Made by a program: the position numbers and the translations under genes. DNA of 64,000 nt, from NCBI RefSeq assembly GCF_033118175.1, contig NC_083681.1:10806001-10870000 (forward strand), read 5' to 3'. Below the pieces are notes generated by a model that did not search any database, had not been told where the DNA came from, and saw only the letters and a program-made list of their open reading frames with translations. Of this stretch, positions 46,205-58,241 are shown piece after piece. Position 1 is the stretch's first letter, and each line of letters starts with the position of its first letter. Origin of the DNA: Dama dama. Taxonomy: Eukaryota > Chordata > Mammalia > Artiodactyla > Cervidae.

Positions 46205-48315
46205 TGATGTTGTTGTTTGGTCACTTAGTCATGTCAGACTCTTTGTAACCTGATGGACTGTAGCACACCAGGGTTTCCTGTCTTTCATCTTCTCCTGGAG
46301 CTTGCTCAAACTCATATCCACTGAGTTGCTGATGCAATCCAACCATCATATCCTCTATCCCTTTCTGCTCCTGCCTTCAATCTTTCTCAGGATCAGGGTC
46401 TTCTCAGATGAGTGTCAACTCTTCACATTAGGTGGCCAAAGTATTGGAACTTCAGCTTCAGTTCTTCCAATGGATATTCAGGGTTGATTTCCTTTCAGAT
46501 TGATTTATTTGATCTCTTAAGGGACTCTCAAGAGTCTTCTCCAACACCACAGTTCAAAAGCATCAATTCTTTGCTGTTCAGCCTTTTTTATGGTCCAAGT
46601 CTCATATCCATATAAGACTACTGGGATAACCATAGCTTTGACTATAAGGACATTGTTGGCAAAGTAATATCTCTGCTTTTTAACATTCTGTCTAGGTTGT
46701 TCATAGTTTTCTTCCAAGGAGAAAGTGTCTCTTAATTTCGTGGCTTCAGTCATCATGTGCAGTGATTTTGGAGCCCAAGAAACTGAAGTCTTTCACTGTT
46801 TCCATTGTTTCCTCATCTATTTGCCATGAAGTGATGGGACCAGATGCTATGATCTTAAATTTTTTGAGCGCTGAGTTTTAAGCCAGCTTTTACACTTTCC
46901 TCCTTCACTTTCATCAAGAGGCACTTCAGTTCCTCTTTATGTTCTGCCATAAGGGTGGTGTCATCTGCATATCTGAAGTTATTGATAGTTCTCCCAGCAA
47001 TCTTGATTCCAGTTTGTGCTTCATTCAGCCTGGTTTTCACATGATATACTCTGCATATAAGCTAAATAAACAGGGTGACAATATACAACCTTGACGTACT
47101 CCTTTCTCAACTTGGAACTTATTATTCCATGTCCAATTCTAATTGTAGCTTCTTGATCTGCATACAGGTTTCTCAGGAGACAGATAAAGTGGTCTGCTAT
47201 TCCCATCTCCTTTAGAACATCGCAAAGTTTGCCATGATCCACACAGCCAAAGGTTTTGGCATAGTCAATAAAGCACAAGTAGATGTTTTTATGGAATTCT
47301 CTTGTCTTTTTTTATGACCCAATGGATGTTAGTAATTTGATCTCTGGTACCTCTGCCTTTTCTAAATCCAGCTTGAACATCTGGGAGTTCTTGATTCCAT
47401 ACTGTTGAAGACTAGCTTGGAGAATTTTGAGCATTAATTTCCTATCATGTGAAATGAGTGCAATTGCACAGTAGTTTGAACACTCTTTGACATTACCTTT
47501 CTTTGGGATTGGAGTGAAAACTAAACTTTTCCAGTCCTGTGGCCACTGCTGAGTTTCCCAAATTTGCTGACATATTGAGTGCAGCACTTTAACAGCACTA
47601 TCTTCTAGGAATTGAAATAGCTAAGCTGGAGTTCCATCACCTCCACTAGCTTTGTTCGTAGTGATTCTTCCTAAGGCCCACTTGACTTTGCATTCCAGGA
47701 TATCTGGCTGTAGGTGAGTGATCACATCATCGTGGTTATATGGGTTGTTAAGATCTTTTTGTATAGTTCTTCTGTGTATTCTTGCCACCTCTTCTTAATA
47801 TTTTCTGCTTGTGTTAGGTACATACTGTTTCTCTCCTTTATTGTGCCCAACTTTGAATGAAACTGATATCTCTAATTTTCTTAAAGAGATCTTTCATCCT
47901 CCCATTCTACTGTTTTCCTCTATTTCTTTGCATTGATCACTGAGGAAGGCTTTCTTATCTCTCCTTGTTATTCTTTGGAACTTTGCATTCAGATGGGTAT
48001 ATCTTTCTTTTTTCTCCCTTGCCTTTGACTTCACTTCTCTTCTTCTTCTTCTTTTTTTTTTTTTTCCCCTCTTCTTTTCTCAGCTATTTTCAGGTCTCCT
48101 CAGACAATCATTTTGTCTTTTTGCATTTCTTTTCTTGAGGATGGTTTTGACAACCACCTCCTGTACAATGTTATGAACCTTTGTCCACAGTTCTTTAGGC
48201 ACTCTGTCTACCAGATATAATCCCTCGAATCCCTGTCACTTCCACTGTAAAACCGTAAGGGATTTGCTTTAAGTAATACCTGAATGGCCTGGTGGTTTTC
48301 CCTACTTTTTTCAAT
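46205..48315 (-). mobile_element. BovB LINE, 5' truncated
   Basis: A 2.1-kb minus-strand copy runs from the 3' tail ('tgatgttgttgtttgg', the antisense of the CAA-rich tail) through the RT to the segment after the endonuclease ('ggtggttttccctacttttt'). RT pieces are open at 47587-47312, 47278-47021 (FIDYAKTFGCVDHG, motif A region) and 47040-46855, which keeps YADD (NNFRYADDTTLMAE). A T/C microsatellite (about 48030-48070) has expanded inside it. 'tttttcat' occurs on both sides (46197-46204 and 48316-48323), a possible but low-complexity target duplication. Confidence 0.93.
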
Positions 48316-48321
48316 TTTTTC

Positions 48322-48478
48322 ATACTTCAGCACTTATCAGAATTACTTGAAGGGCTTGTTAAAACACAAATTTCTGAGAGTTTTTCCAATGTTTCTATTC
48401 CAGCAGCTCAAGGAATTACATTTCTCACAAGGTTCCAGGTGATCCTGATGCTGCTTTCCTGCTGATCACACACAAAAA
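48322..48478 (+). mobile_element. MER5A-type hAT DNA transposon
   Basis: 'cttatcagaattacttgaag', then 'ggcttgttaaaacacaaatt', 'tcacaaggttccaggtgatc' and 'ctgatgctgc' match the MER5A body in order. The BovB insertion may have removed its left terminus. Confidence 0.85.
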
Positions 48479-48494
48479 ACCACCTATTAGCCTG

Positions 48495-49060
48495 ATTTGC
48501 AATTTATTAATTAACTACTTTACAATTTTTATTGTAATCTTCAAGGGTATATTTTTAAAAATGAAATTGCTAGGTCATATTGTACTAGTGTAGGTACCTC
48601 TTGTAGATGCTTCTTGACACAAGATATATTTACTTTTCAGAGTATTTGTGCCAATATACTCTCTCTTTAGTAAAATATAGGCATTTTTATTGATTCATAT
48701 CCTTTCCAATGCTTGATATTGTCAGATATTGCAATTTTGCTAATTTGGTGAGCATAACATGCTATTACATTATGATTTTATTTTGTGTTTCCTTAATTAT
48801 GACTGACATTGAGTGTTTTTTCAATGTTTACTGGCCATTCATGTTTCCTGTTATGCTAAATATTTGTTCATGGTTTCACTCATTTTTCTATTGCCTTATT
48901 AATTTGTACAAATGTTTTAAATATTAATCCTTTTGAGGTACATATTGTACAAATATATTGTCAGTTAGTAATATGGTTTTAAGCTATCATATTGTGTTTT
49001 CAAGAATAAAAGATCTTAATTTTCAATTTTCAATTAGTTCTTTTATAGTTGGTTTCTCTG
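48495..49060 (-). mobile_element. Possible very old L1/HAL1 (antisense)
   Basis: 'aaatgaaattgctaggtcat', 'ttcatatcctttccaatgct' and 'gtgtttccttaattatgact' resemble antisense L1 3' UTR at high divergence. Confidence 0.45.
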
Positions 49061-49130
49061 TGTGTCATGTTAAGAATCTATCCTTAGATAAAGATAGAGA
49101 TACCTAGATACCTAGATAGAGATAATCTAC

Positions 49131-49342
49131 GCATGCATGGTCAGTCGCTCAGTCATGTCCAACTCTTTGCGACTTGATAGACGATAGCCTACAAAGGCTC
49201 TGCTGTCCGTGGGATTTTCAGGCAAGAATACTGGAGTGGATTGCCATTTACTACTCCAGGGTATCTTCCTGACCCAGGGATCCAACCCAGGTCACCTGCC
49301 TTGGCAGGGGGATACTTTACCACTGAGCCACCTGAGAAGCCC
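49131..49342 (-). mobile_element. Bov-tA SINE with perfect target duplication
   Basis: Full antisense unit ('gtcagtcgctcagtcatgtc' to 'gagccacctgagaagccc'). It is flanked by identical 13-bp copies of 'agagataatctac' at 49118-49130 and 49343-49355. Confidence 0.97.
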
Positions 49343-49899
49343 AGAGATAATCTACATTTTCTTCTAAAAGTTGGAGATATGTAAAGTGGTAGAATTTCAG
49401 AGGTGGCTCTTATGCCAAAATCAGAGAAACTTGTTAAAATTGATAGGGAAAAAGTGGGACTTGAGAGCTAGAATATCTGAATCAATGCACCAGGAAACCT
49501 TGAATCCCTAAATGCTCCTGAATCCTTTGACCCACAAAAGTGGTCCACCCATCCCTGTGGAATAAACAGCCCTCTTCCCTGCTTGAAGACTGTACAAGTG
49601 TCTCAAATGAGGTCAATACTTTGAACGACAATTTTGCTTCTCTTTAGGAACTTATCACTTCTGACCACTAGACAACAAGTTAGGCCAAATCTTAGCATAA
49701 ACTAATTATTGGGTTGGCCAAAAAGTTCATTCCGTTTTTAAAGGCAATAAAAGACATTTTTCATTTTTATTAAGAACTGTATTGAACAACATATTCACCA
49801 TTTTGTTCCATATATTCTGCCATTTTTTTCAGGCAACTTCATAATTCCATCTTCCCCAAATTTTTTATATTTTTGAGCAAAGAACTTTTCCAGGTGACT

Positions 49900-50950
49900 T
49901 TTACAATCTTTCAGGGAATTTGAATTTTTTTCCATTAAGAGAATTTTGTAAAAGTCAAAACAAAGGATCTTCCAAAGGTGTAATATCTGGTGAATACAGT
50001 GGATGAATCAGAACTTCCCAGCCAAGCTGTAACGGTTTTTGCCTTGTCATCAAATAAACATGCAGATTATGCATTTTCTATTGATTAATTCCAGACACCT
50101 TTCATTGAATACTGCTTTCATTTGGTCTAATTGAGGGGAGGCCTTGTTAGAATTAATCATTTGGTCTCCTGGAGATCCCCCGGAGAAGGAAATGATAATC
50201 CACCCCAATATTCCTGCCTGGGAAATCCAGTGGGCAGAGGAGCCTGGCAGGCTACAGTCTATGGTGTTGCCAAAGAGTTGGACATGACTTAGTGACTAAA
50301 CAACAACAACATTTCTGGAAGGAGCTCATAGTAGACGACTTCCAATGCCACTGTATACACAACATTATCTTCTTTGGATGAAGACTGGCCTATTTGGTGT
50401 GGTTGGTGGTGGTTCATTTTGCTTTCCCGTGATCTCTCATGTTCCACATTATTGTACAATATCTATTTTTCACTTCCCATCATAATTTGTTTTAAAAACT
50501 GAATGCTTTCATCACATTTAAGTAGAGAAACACATGCAGAAATATGGTTGAAAAGGTTTTTTGCTTAACTTATGTGGAACACAAACATCAAAGTGACTAA
50601 CATAACCAAGCTTATGCAAATGACTTTCAACATTTGATTTGGATATTTTGAGTAGGTCGACCATCTCCCATGTGGTGTACAGATTGTTCTCAATTAATGT
50701 TTTGATCTAATCACTGTTAATTTGAACTTCTCTACTGGACTGTGGAGCATCATCCAGCTAGAAATCTCAAGCAAAAAACTTTATGAACCACTTTTGACAT
50801 GTTCATTCCATCACAGCAACTTCTTCACACTGCACAAACCTCTTTTTGTGTTTTTACCTTTATTGACTAATAAACCATAATCTGCAGAAAATGTTGCTTT
50901 TTTTCCCTTCCACCTTCAATATTGAAGTGACCGCACAAAAATTCACTAAT
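49900..50950 (-). pseudogene. mariner transposase remnant
   Basis: On the minus strand, fragments of a mariner DDE/D transposase can be read, including a stretch ending ALEVVYYELLP (about 50375-50325) and HPLYSPDITPLEDPLF (about 50005-49960). In active relatives the latter motif contains the third catalytic aspartate within SDYHLF; here that spot is altered. The frame is broken by stops, frameshifts and the SINE. Confidence 0.75.
50164..50311 (+). mobile_element. Bov-tA SINE, partial, inside mariner
   Basis: Sense: 'tggagatcccccggagaagg', 'tattcctgcctgggaaat', 'gagcctggcaggctacagtc', ending in 'actaaacaacaacaac'. It lacks most of the tRNA head. 'catttgg' (50158-50164) and 'catttct' (50310-50316) may be remnants of the target duplication. 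Confidence 0.9.
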
Positions 50951-51097
50951 TTTGGTAAGTTTTTAAAATGTATGCTGATATGACAGCTGTCACAGTGCGA
51001 TGCAATAAAACCATTTCAAATGAAGTAAGACAACTAAACACCACTGGAGCCATCCTACAGAAAAGAAAAAAGGATGTACCCTTTGGCCAACCCAATA

Positions 51098-51728
51098 GAT
51101 AAATGCTGGGACTGCTAAGGGAGAGAGATTATACACCAAAAGAACTACATTACCTTGTTAGTATAAACTAGCATGAATAAGGAGTTAACCCTGGGGGTGG
51201 TGGATCACTGAGACAGAACGTAAAGTTGGCTAAGGGGAGAATGTCCATATAGAGTCACTCTGCTGTAGCACAGGATTTAATATCCTGACTTTGGCCCTGA
51301 GTGATTGTTTTCGCATGTTGCTGAGATGGCTTTTGAATGCTTATACAAAGTAGTAATTCTCACAAATGAAATAGAGATGCCAGAACTGCCACAGATAACT
51401 GAGGAGGAAACAATCAAAACACTCAGAACAATAGGTATGCTCAATTGGACTCACTAGCTGACAGTGTTCCTTGGGTGGATCCAAAGTCGTTTCATTTTCC
51501 AAGGTGATAAGGAATGTGCTAGCAAGAGGGAAAACACAATGTTGAAAGGCTTCAAAATGGATCAGGTCATAGGAGATGCTATTACATTAGTGGGTTCCTT
51601 AGTAACAAAGTGGGGGTGATAGGACTTTGTAATAGTAGAGGATGGGTGGTAACACTCTATTTTCATAATCAGGGTGGCCCTAATTACCATAATGGGCAGC
51701 AAGGTTAGAAATAGAATTAGTGGGTCCT
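51098..51728. other. Unassigned, possible ERV internal DNA
   Basis: 'gaaatagagatgccagaact' and the following 'gccacagataactgaggagg' have the feel of retroviral-type internal coding sequence of the ERVL kind, and the same unit resumes after the BovB insertion at 52599. I cannot confirm a family. Confidence 0.3.
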
Positions 51729-51740
51729 AACTTGAGGGAT

Positions 51741-52586
51741 GTCATTCCTGTCCCTTATTGTGCCCATCTTTGCATGAAATATTCCCTTGATATCTCTAAT
51801 TTTCTTCAAGTGATCTCTAGTCTTTCCCATTCCATTGTTTTTCTCTATTTCTTTGCATTGATCACTTGATGAAAGTGAAAGAGGAGAGTGAAAAAGCTGG
51901 TTTAAAACTCAACATTTAAAAAACTAAGATCATGGCATCTGGTCCCATCACTTCATAGCAAATAGATAGGGAAACAGTGACAGACTTTATTTTGGGGGGC
52001 TCCAAAATCGCTGCAGATCATGACTGCAGGCATGAAATTAAAAGATGCTTGCTCCTTGGAAGAAAAGCTATGATCGACCTAGACAGCATATTAAAAAGCA
52101 GAGACATTACTTTGCTGACAAAGGTCCATCTCGTCAAAGCTATGGTTTTTCCAGTAGTCATGTATGGATATGAGAGTTGGACCATAAACAAAGCTGGGCA
52201 CCAAAAAATTGATGCTTTTGAACTGTGGTGTTGGAGTAGGCTTTTGAGGGTCCTTAGAACTGCAAGGAGATCCAACCAGTTAATCCTAAAGGAAGTCAGT
52301 CCTGAATATTCATCAGAGGACTGATGTTGAAGCTGAAGCTCTAATACTTTGGCCACCTCTTGCGAAGAACCAACTCATTGGAAAAGACCCTGATGCTGGG
52401 AAAGATTGAAGGTAGGAGGAGAAGGGGATGACAGAGGACCAGATGGTTGAATGGCATCACCAACTCAATGGACATGAGTTAGAGCAAGCTCCGGAAGATG
52501 ATGATTGGCAGGGAAACTTGGCTTGTTGCAGTCCATGTGGTTGCAAAGAGTCAGACATGACTGAGCGATTGAATTGAACTGAACTG
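51741..52586 (+). mobile_element. BovB LINE with inverted 5' part
   Basis: Bases 51741-51866 are BovB in antisense (ORF2 linker region, 'tgtgcccatctttgcatgaa' to 'tctttgcattgatcac'). From 51867 the sequence is sense BovB, from the RT thumb ('gatgaaagtgaaagaggaga') to the tail 'aattgaactgaactg'. Identical 12-bp flanks 'aacttgagggat' lie at 51729-51740 and 52587-52598. About 0.9 kb of consensus is missing between the two parts. The 115-codon frame 51977-52324 is BovB C-terminal coding sequence. Confidence 0.93.
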
Positions 52587-52598
52587 AACTTGAGGGAT

Positions 52599-52935
52599 AT
52601 AAGGATATAACACAGAGAATATGGTTTCCCTAGACACAAGACAGACCCAGAGCCAACATGTGTACTGCTTAATGTATGTAATCAAAAAGAGATCAAGAAG
52701 GGATGACTAGACAGTTGAGGTCAGCCTTCCTAGTGGTAAATTATGACTCCTTGAACACTTTCCACACATGAGCCAGTTTTCACAATCAGGACCATAGAGT
52801 ATGTCAGTGATCACATTCTGGGAAGAAAGATCATACAACATCTAGCAAGTGTATATAGCTGTGAATCTCCCAGCCTCTTCTTATGGGATCTAGTCATCTT
52901 CTTAGGTAACTGGACTGGGAAAGGAAACTCATTTT
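52599..52935. other. Unassigned, continues 51098-51728
   Basis: Moderately GC-rich, possibly ERV-derived, with no gene recognised. Confidence 0.3.
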
Positions 52936-52990
52936 GAGAGTTGTTGGATATTAAAAAAAAAAAAAGAAAAAAAAGAGAGTTGTTGGATAT
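52936..52990 (+). mobile_element. Poly(A)-only retroinsertion with 16-bp duplication
   Basis: Two perfect copies of 'gagagttgttggatat' (52936-52951 and 52975-52990) flank only 't' plus A13 G A8. There is no element body. It looks like target-primed reverse transcription that stopped within the tail. Confidence 0.85.
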
Positions 52991-54762
52991 AGAGTCTTAG
53001 TTAATATTAAGACCTGGGGATTCAAATCAGTTTCATGGCTTTCCTATTAGAATTGAGGCATGTTTTGTTTCATTTTTTCCTCACAGATGGGTTTTAGCCA
53101 GATTTTAAATATATCCAGTTTCACAATTTTGTCTTTTAACTCTTGAGTCTAGTACAAATACATTTTTATGATTCAAGACATTTCTATTAAATTTTACCAT
53201 TTTGTTTTGTACTTTAGTTCTGATATTTTTCTTCTACTTGTCTACATTATTCTTATTTTTCCTGATTTTTTTAAAAGAGCAAGTAGTTGTTTCTTCTTTA
53301 CCCCATTTTCCCCCTAAACTATTTTGGAAGCTATAAATTCTGTATATTGTTTCATAAATTAGATTAAGCATTTTAGTATAATATATTAAAATGTCTAATA
53401 ATTTAACCTTCTTCCCAATGGACTTAAAACATTATAACTCATCTTTTTCTTCCAAATTGTACATTTTTCTCACTAGGATTTTAGTTCCTTTGTTTTAAAG
53501 CAAACTATCAATGTTCATTTGGATATACTCCCATATTTAAGTTTTTTTTTCTTCCTCACTTCATTTCTATCTTATACATCCTTCTTAGAATTATAATCTT
53601 TCTTTTAGAAATACACATTTATAAAATCTCTTAGAGAGGGTCTGTTGGTCATAAAGTTTCAGTTTTGTACAAAAATGTTGGTGCTTGTCTTGAACCATAT
53701 ATTTGCTAGGTACCCAATTCTGGGCACATGTGCATGCACACATATATGCACACACCAGTTTTTTAATCCTTTATTTTTACTTATATTAATAATGTGATAT
53801 GAATATTACATAAGTTTCCAAATAATTTCAAATATGATTTAGTGACTGTTTAATATTCTATTGTATGGGCAAACTATAATTTATTTAAATCATCTCCAAA
53901 TATTTATTATGTAGGTAGTTTCCAACTTTTTACTATTATAATTAAGACTGCAGCAAACGTTCTTGGACATAAATCTTTGTCCTCATTTCTGAAATTTCCT
54001 TTAGAGAATATTACTAGAAGTAGAACTTCTGGGTCTGAATATCAACCTTATAAATTTAATTTAATTTTATTCCTCCCCCATCACACATCTGCCACTGTCT
54101 TTGGAATCGCTATTTAAATTAAAAATTTTATTTACATCAAATAAAACCTGCATATGATTAAAAAATCATAGTGTGGAAGGATTAAAAATGCAAAGGAACA
54201 GTCCCATGTTTTACATCTACCCTTTTCTGTCCACTTGAAGGGTTTTAAATTTTTTTAAGTTACAGTTTTGCTTGTTACATCAACATTTCAAAATAGCTTG
54301 CATACTCTGTTTCAGCACTATTTAATTTATTTCCACTCTCACACTTTCCTCTCTCTCTTCTTCTCCTGATCATCTCCCACTTTCTACTTGCTATAATTCT
54401 ATATTTAAAATTTCAAGAAGAATAATCTATATATTCTGTTTTGTAACCATAGTCAAATACTCTAGAAGCTGATTCTCAGCGTTGACAACAGTAAGATTTA
54501 CATGATCGGTCTTTGTAAATGTTGCTTGCTGTAGCGCTAAGCAGGGTGCTATGATTACTCTGTTTCTTCTTGGTTTTCTGCTTCTTTCACTGTCTATTTC
54601 TTCTCATCTTTGTTGTTGTTTGTTGCTTTTATCCTATGTCTATAGAGCTGGGAGAACACCAGAATTTGTTGCTCTCTTCCATCCATTCTCTTCTTCATCT
54701 GACTTTTTCTGTAGGCAATTCTATCCAAAACTGTAGATTTAATCCTGTCCAAATTATAATGA
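52991..54762. other. AT-rich; probable very old L1 at 53860-54060
   Basis: 'taggtagtttccaacttttt', 'aagactgcagcaaacgttct' and 'agaagtagaacttctgggtc' (53905-54040) resemble antisense L1 3' UTR. The remainder is T-rich and unassigned. No gene seen. Confidence 0.4.
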
Positions 54763-54976
54763 GGACTTCCCTGGTGGCTCAGTGGTAAAGAATACACTTG
54801 CTAATGCAGGAGAAGTGAGTTCAGTCCCTGGGTCTGGAAGATCTTCTGGAGAAGGAAATGGCTACCCAGTACAGTATTCTTACCTGAGAAATCCCATGGA
54901 CAGAGGAGCCTGGTGGGTTACAGTCCATAATGTTGCAGACTGGGGCATGACTTAGCAACTGAACATACACACATAC
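54763..54976 (+). mobile_element. Bov-tA SINE
   Basis: Sense: tRNA head 'gacttccctggtggctcagt' with 'gttcagtccct', then the BovA part to 'gacttagcaactgaac' and a short CA-rich tail. Flanks 'aaattataatga' (54751-54762) and 'aaatgataatga' (54977-54988) are a 12-bp target duplication with one mismatch. Confidence 0.96.
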
Positions 54977-55031
54977 AAATGATAATGAATCCCAACTCTA
55001 TCTCTTTAGCCATAACCTCATCCTGAGCTCC

Positions 55032-55428
55032 CAGTTCAGTTCAGTTCAGTTCAGTCACTCAGTCATGTCTGACTCTGTAACTCCATGGCCTGCAGCACAC
55101 CAGGCCTCCCTATCCAACACTAACTCTTGAAGCTTGCCTAAATTCAAGTCCATCAAGTTAGTGATGCCATCCAACCATCTCATTCTCTGTCATTCCCTTC
55201 TCTTCCCACCTTCACTCTTTCCCAGCATCAGGGTCTTTTCCAATGAGTCAGTTCTTTGCATCAGATGGCCAAAGTATTGGAGCTTCAGCTTCAGCATCAG
55301 TCCTTCCAATGAATATTCAGCACTGATTTCCTTTAGGATGGACTGGTTGGATCTCCTTGCAGTCCAAGGGACTCTCAAGAGTCTTCTCCAACACCACAGC
55401 TCAAAAGCATCAATTCTTCAGCACTCAG
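55032..55428 (-). mobile_element. BovB LINE, 3' end fragment
   Basis: About 400 bp antisense, from a (TTCAG)n tail (55035-55054) to 'caattcttcagcactcag'. It is 5' truncated and little diverged. Opposed open frames here (55134-55490 and 55378-55190) are BovB-derived. Confidence 0.95.
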
Positions 55429-56964
55429 AATTTTTTCCATTTCATTATCATTATATTTACAGAGAGAGAGAAAAAGAGGTAGACTGTTGAGATAGAGCAT
55501 AGATTTCTCTTTGTAAGACATGGCATTTCATAACTTTGGCTAAGGGAGATTCTGAAGTAATTGAAAAATAGCTTCCAATATAAACTCAGCAGTTACCTTT
55601 CTTCTCAGAGTTTTATTCCAATGACAGATAATTGCAGTGCAGTTTTTAGTTTAACTGAAAATGCTGTAGCCACCTAAAACTGCTAAATTACTATAATAGT
55701 GGTTAGAAAGTGTGAAACAATTTGACATCCCTTGGACCTGGACTCCTTAAAAAGCATCACAGAAATTATAGCACTACAGAACACTAGAACATTCAAGTAT
55801 CTTAGAGATAAATCTTACTAAGGGCTTCCAATTACACCTAGAATCAAATTCAAAACTTCTTACTACAGTCCACATGACCCTTCATGATCTAAATCCCATT
55901 TAACTTTTTGATTTTACCTCCTGCCATGGTTGTGTTATCATAAGTCACAATGCTATTTTTTCCCCATTATCTCATTTCAATCTCACACCACCAAAAATGA
56001 TAGGGACTTTATGTATGAAAAACTAGCTTAAAGGTGTTCAGTAATTTACCAAAAACTACACATTTTTAATTGAGGTAGAACTAGGAATTCAACCCAGTTG
56101 GGTTTTACTCCACAGTTTTAATTCATAACACTAGAGTATTCTTCATTTAATTTATTGAAAAATCCTAAGGTAGAAAGTGAATTATTAGTCTTACAAAGAT
56201 CAAATGCCCTTGAAGTCTGCCTTTTAGAAAATCACTTTTGCATTAGTTTATTGCCTGAGGCTTTGCTTCCTAAGCTCTAAAATGGATATGAGTTTTTTGA
56301 AGAAAAATAAAGATTGCTTTCTAGATAGCTTGCCAGTCAAAAATTAGACCCATCTTTATATTATGATGCAGTAAATTTATCCTGCTTAAGTCTCTTCTGA
56401 ATAAACCTACAAACCAAGGTTTTGGATATTGTCGTGGAGGAGACCTGGATTCTAGTCTCTGCTGATCCAGTATCTCTGCTTCTCACTCTATCCTTGGGCA
56501 CTGGTTACATGTGACCCTTTCTGCTGGTTTAGAGGACTCTTCACTTAGTTTATACACTGCTTTTTTCCCCTAATAGACTGTCAGCTCTGTGAGAGTAGCA
56601 ACTTCAAGACTAGATAAATCCTGACATTTCAGACATAGAAAAGATCATAAAAGGTGACAGGATTTTTACCTTGGTGCCTTCTGGAGTTATTTCTATTATA
56701 CAGTGAGAAAATAAGATTACAATTTTAGATTAGACTCAGAGACATTTCAACATTTTTATATAATTTTGTTGGGTAAAAAAAATATGGATTTAAAAAATTA
56801 TGGGAGTTGAATTTTTGTGATATTTAACTTGAGTGTCATTAATTTCCCTCATTTTACGTTTGATATGTGATCCCACCACTGAAACATGCAATGTGCAAGA
56901 ACTGCTACTGTGTAATATTGGTTAATGAATCAAATCATATTGATGAACCTAGATTTAAAACTAG
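55429..56964. other. Mostly unassigned; L2 fragment at 55815-55935
   Basis: 'aagggcttccaattacacct', 'agaatcaaattcaaaacttc' and 'catgacccttcatgatctaa' are sense L2. 'taatagactgtcagctctgt' near 56572 may be another L2 scrap. The remainder is unassigned, with no gene seen. Confidence 0.55.
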
Positions 56965-57085
56965 GCTTTACTATTTACAACTTTAGGTCTCTAGTCAAGA
57001 TATTTAATGTCTTTAACCCTGACCTTCCTTATCTGTAAAGTGGAGATAGTGATAACTGTTATGGTAGTTAGGAATAAAGCACCTC
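56965..57085 (+). mobile_element. MIR SINE fragment
   Basis: 'ctctagtcaagatatttaat' with 'gtctttaaccctgaccttcc' and 'ttatctgtaaagtggagata' follow the MIR core in sense. Confidence 0.65.
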
Positions 57086-57174
57086 GCATGTAAAAGGTTT
57101 GTGGCAACCCTGATCCAGTAAATCTATCAGTGTCATATTTCCAAAAGCATATGTCCACTTCATGTTTCTATGTT

Positions 57175-57438
57175 GCTGCCAAGTCCCTTCAGTCATGTCC
57201 GACTCTGTGCGACCCCATAGATGGCAGCCCACCAGGCTCCCCCATCCCTGGGATTCTCCAGGCAAGAACACTGGAGTGGGTGGCCATTTCCTTCTCCAAT
57301 GCAGGAAAGTGAAAAAGGAAAGTGAAGTCGCTCGGTCATGTCCGACTCCTAGTGACCCCATGGACTGCGCCTACCAGGCTCCTCCGTCCATGGGATTTTC
57401 CAGGCAAGAGTACTGGAGAGGGCTGCCATTGCCTTCTC
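57175..57438 (-). mobile_element. BOVA2 dimeric SINE
   Basis: Two BovA monomers in antisense, one starting 'gctgccaagtcccttcagtc', the other after 'gaaagtgaagtcgctcggtc'. Perfect 14-bp flanks 'catgtttctatgtt' lie at 57161-57174 and 57439-57452. Confidence 0.96.
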
Positions 57439-58107
57439 CATGTTTCTATGTTACATTTTGGTAATTCTCACAATATTTAAAAAAAATTATGTATTACATT
57501 ATTTATGATTATCTTTAATATTATTATTGTATTGTTTGGGGACATCTTTGATACTACAGTTGTATTGTTTGGGGACACCATGAGCTGTGCCCTTATAAGA
57601 TGGAAAATTTAATTCATAAGTGTTGTATTGCTCTGACTGCTCCACTGAACAGCTAGATTTTCCTCTCTTTCCCTCTCGTCAGGCCTCCCTATTCCCTGAG
57701 ACAGAACAATATTGAAATTGGGTCAACTAATAACCCTGCAAGGACCTCTAAGTGTTTAGATGAAAGGAAGAGTCATACACAATTACTTGTAACCGAACCT
57801 GGAAATGGTTAAGCTTAGTGAGAAAGGAAGCCATGTCAAAAGCTGAGATAGGCTGAAAGCCAGGCCTCTTGCACCAAATGGTTAGCCAAGTTGTGAAAGG
57901 AAAAGCTCTTAAAGGAAATTAAAAGTGCTACTCCAGTGAATGATAAGGAAGTGAAAATCTTATTGCCAACATGGAGAAAGTTTCAGCAGTCCAGATATAT
58001 CAAACCAGCCAGAACATTCCCTTCAGCTAAAGCCTAGTCCAAGACAAGTCCCTTCAATTTTATGAAGGTTGAGAGACCTGAGGAAGCTGCAGAAGAAAAG
58101 TCTGAAG

Positions 58108-58241
58108 ACCCAGAGGAATCGGGTGGAGAGGGAGGTGGGAGGGGGGATCGGGATTGGGAATACATGTAAATCCATGGCTGATTCATATCAATGTATGACA
58201 AAACCCACTGGAAAAAAAAATAATAATAATTAAAAAAAAAA
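58108..58241 (+). mobile_element. L1-BT 3' end fragment
   Basis: 'gggtggagagggaggtggga', 'atccatggctgattcatatc' and an A-rich tail. It is flanked by 'aaaagtctgaag' (58096-58107 and 58242-58253), a perfect 12-bp target duplication within Tigger1. Confidence 0.95.

Larger units (their letters stand above)
49709..51095 (-). mobile_element. mariner DNA transposon with both TIRs
   Basis: The left terminal repeat begins 'ttgggttggccaaaaagttc', the right one ends 'ctttggccaacccaa', and TA flanks both (49707-49708 and 51096-51097). Without the SINE inserted at 50164-50311 the length is about 1.24 kb, close to the usual 1.28 kb. The transposase reads on the minus strand. The terminal repeats match the bovine mariner type. 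Confidence 0.95.
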
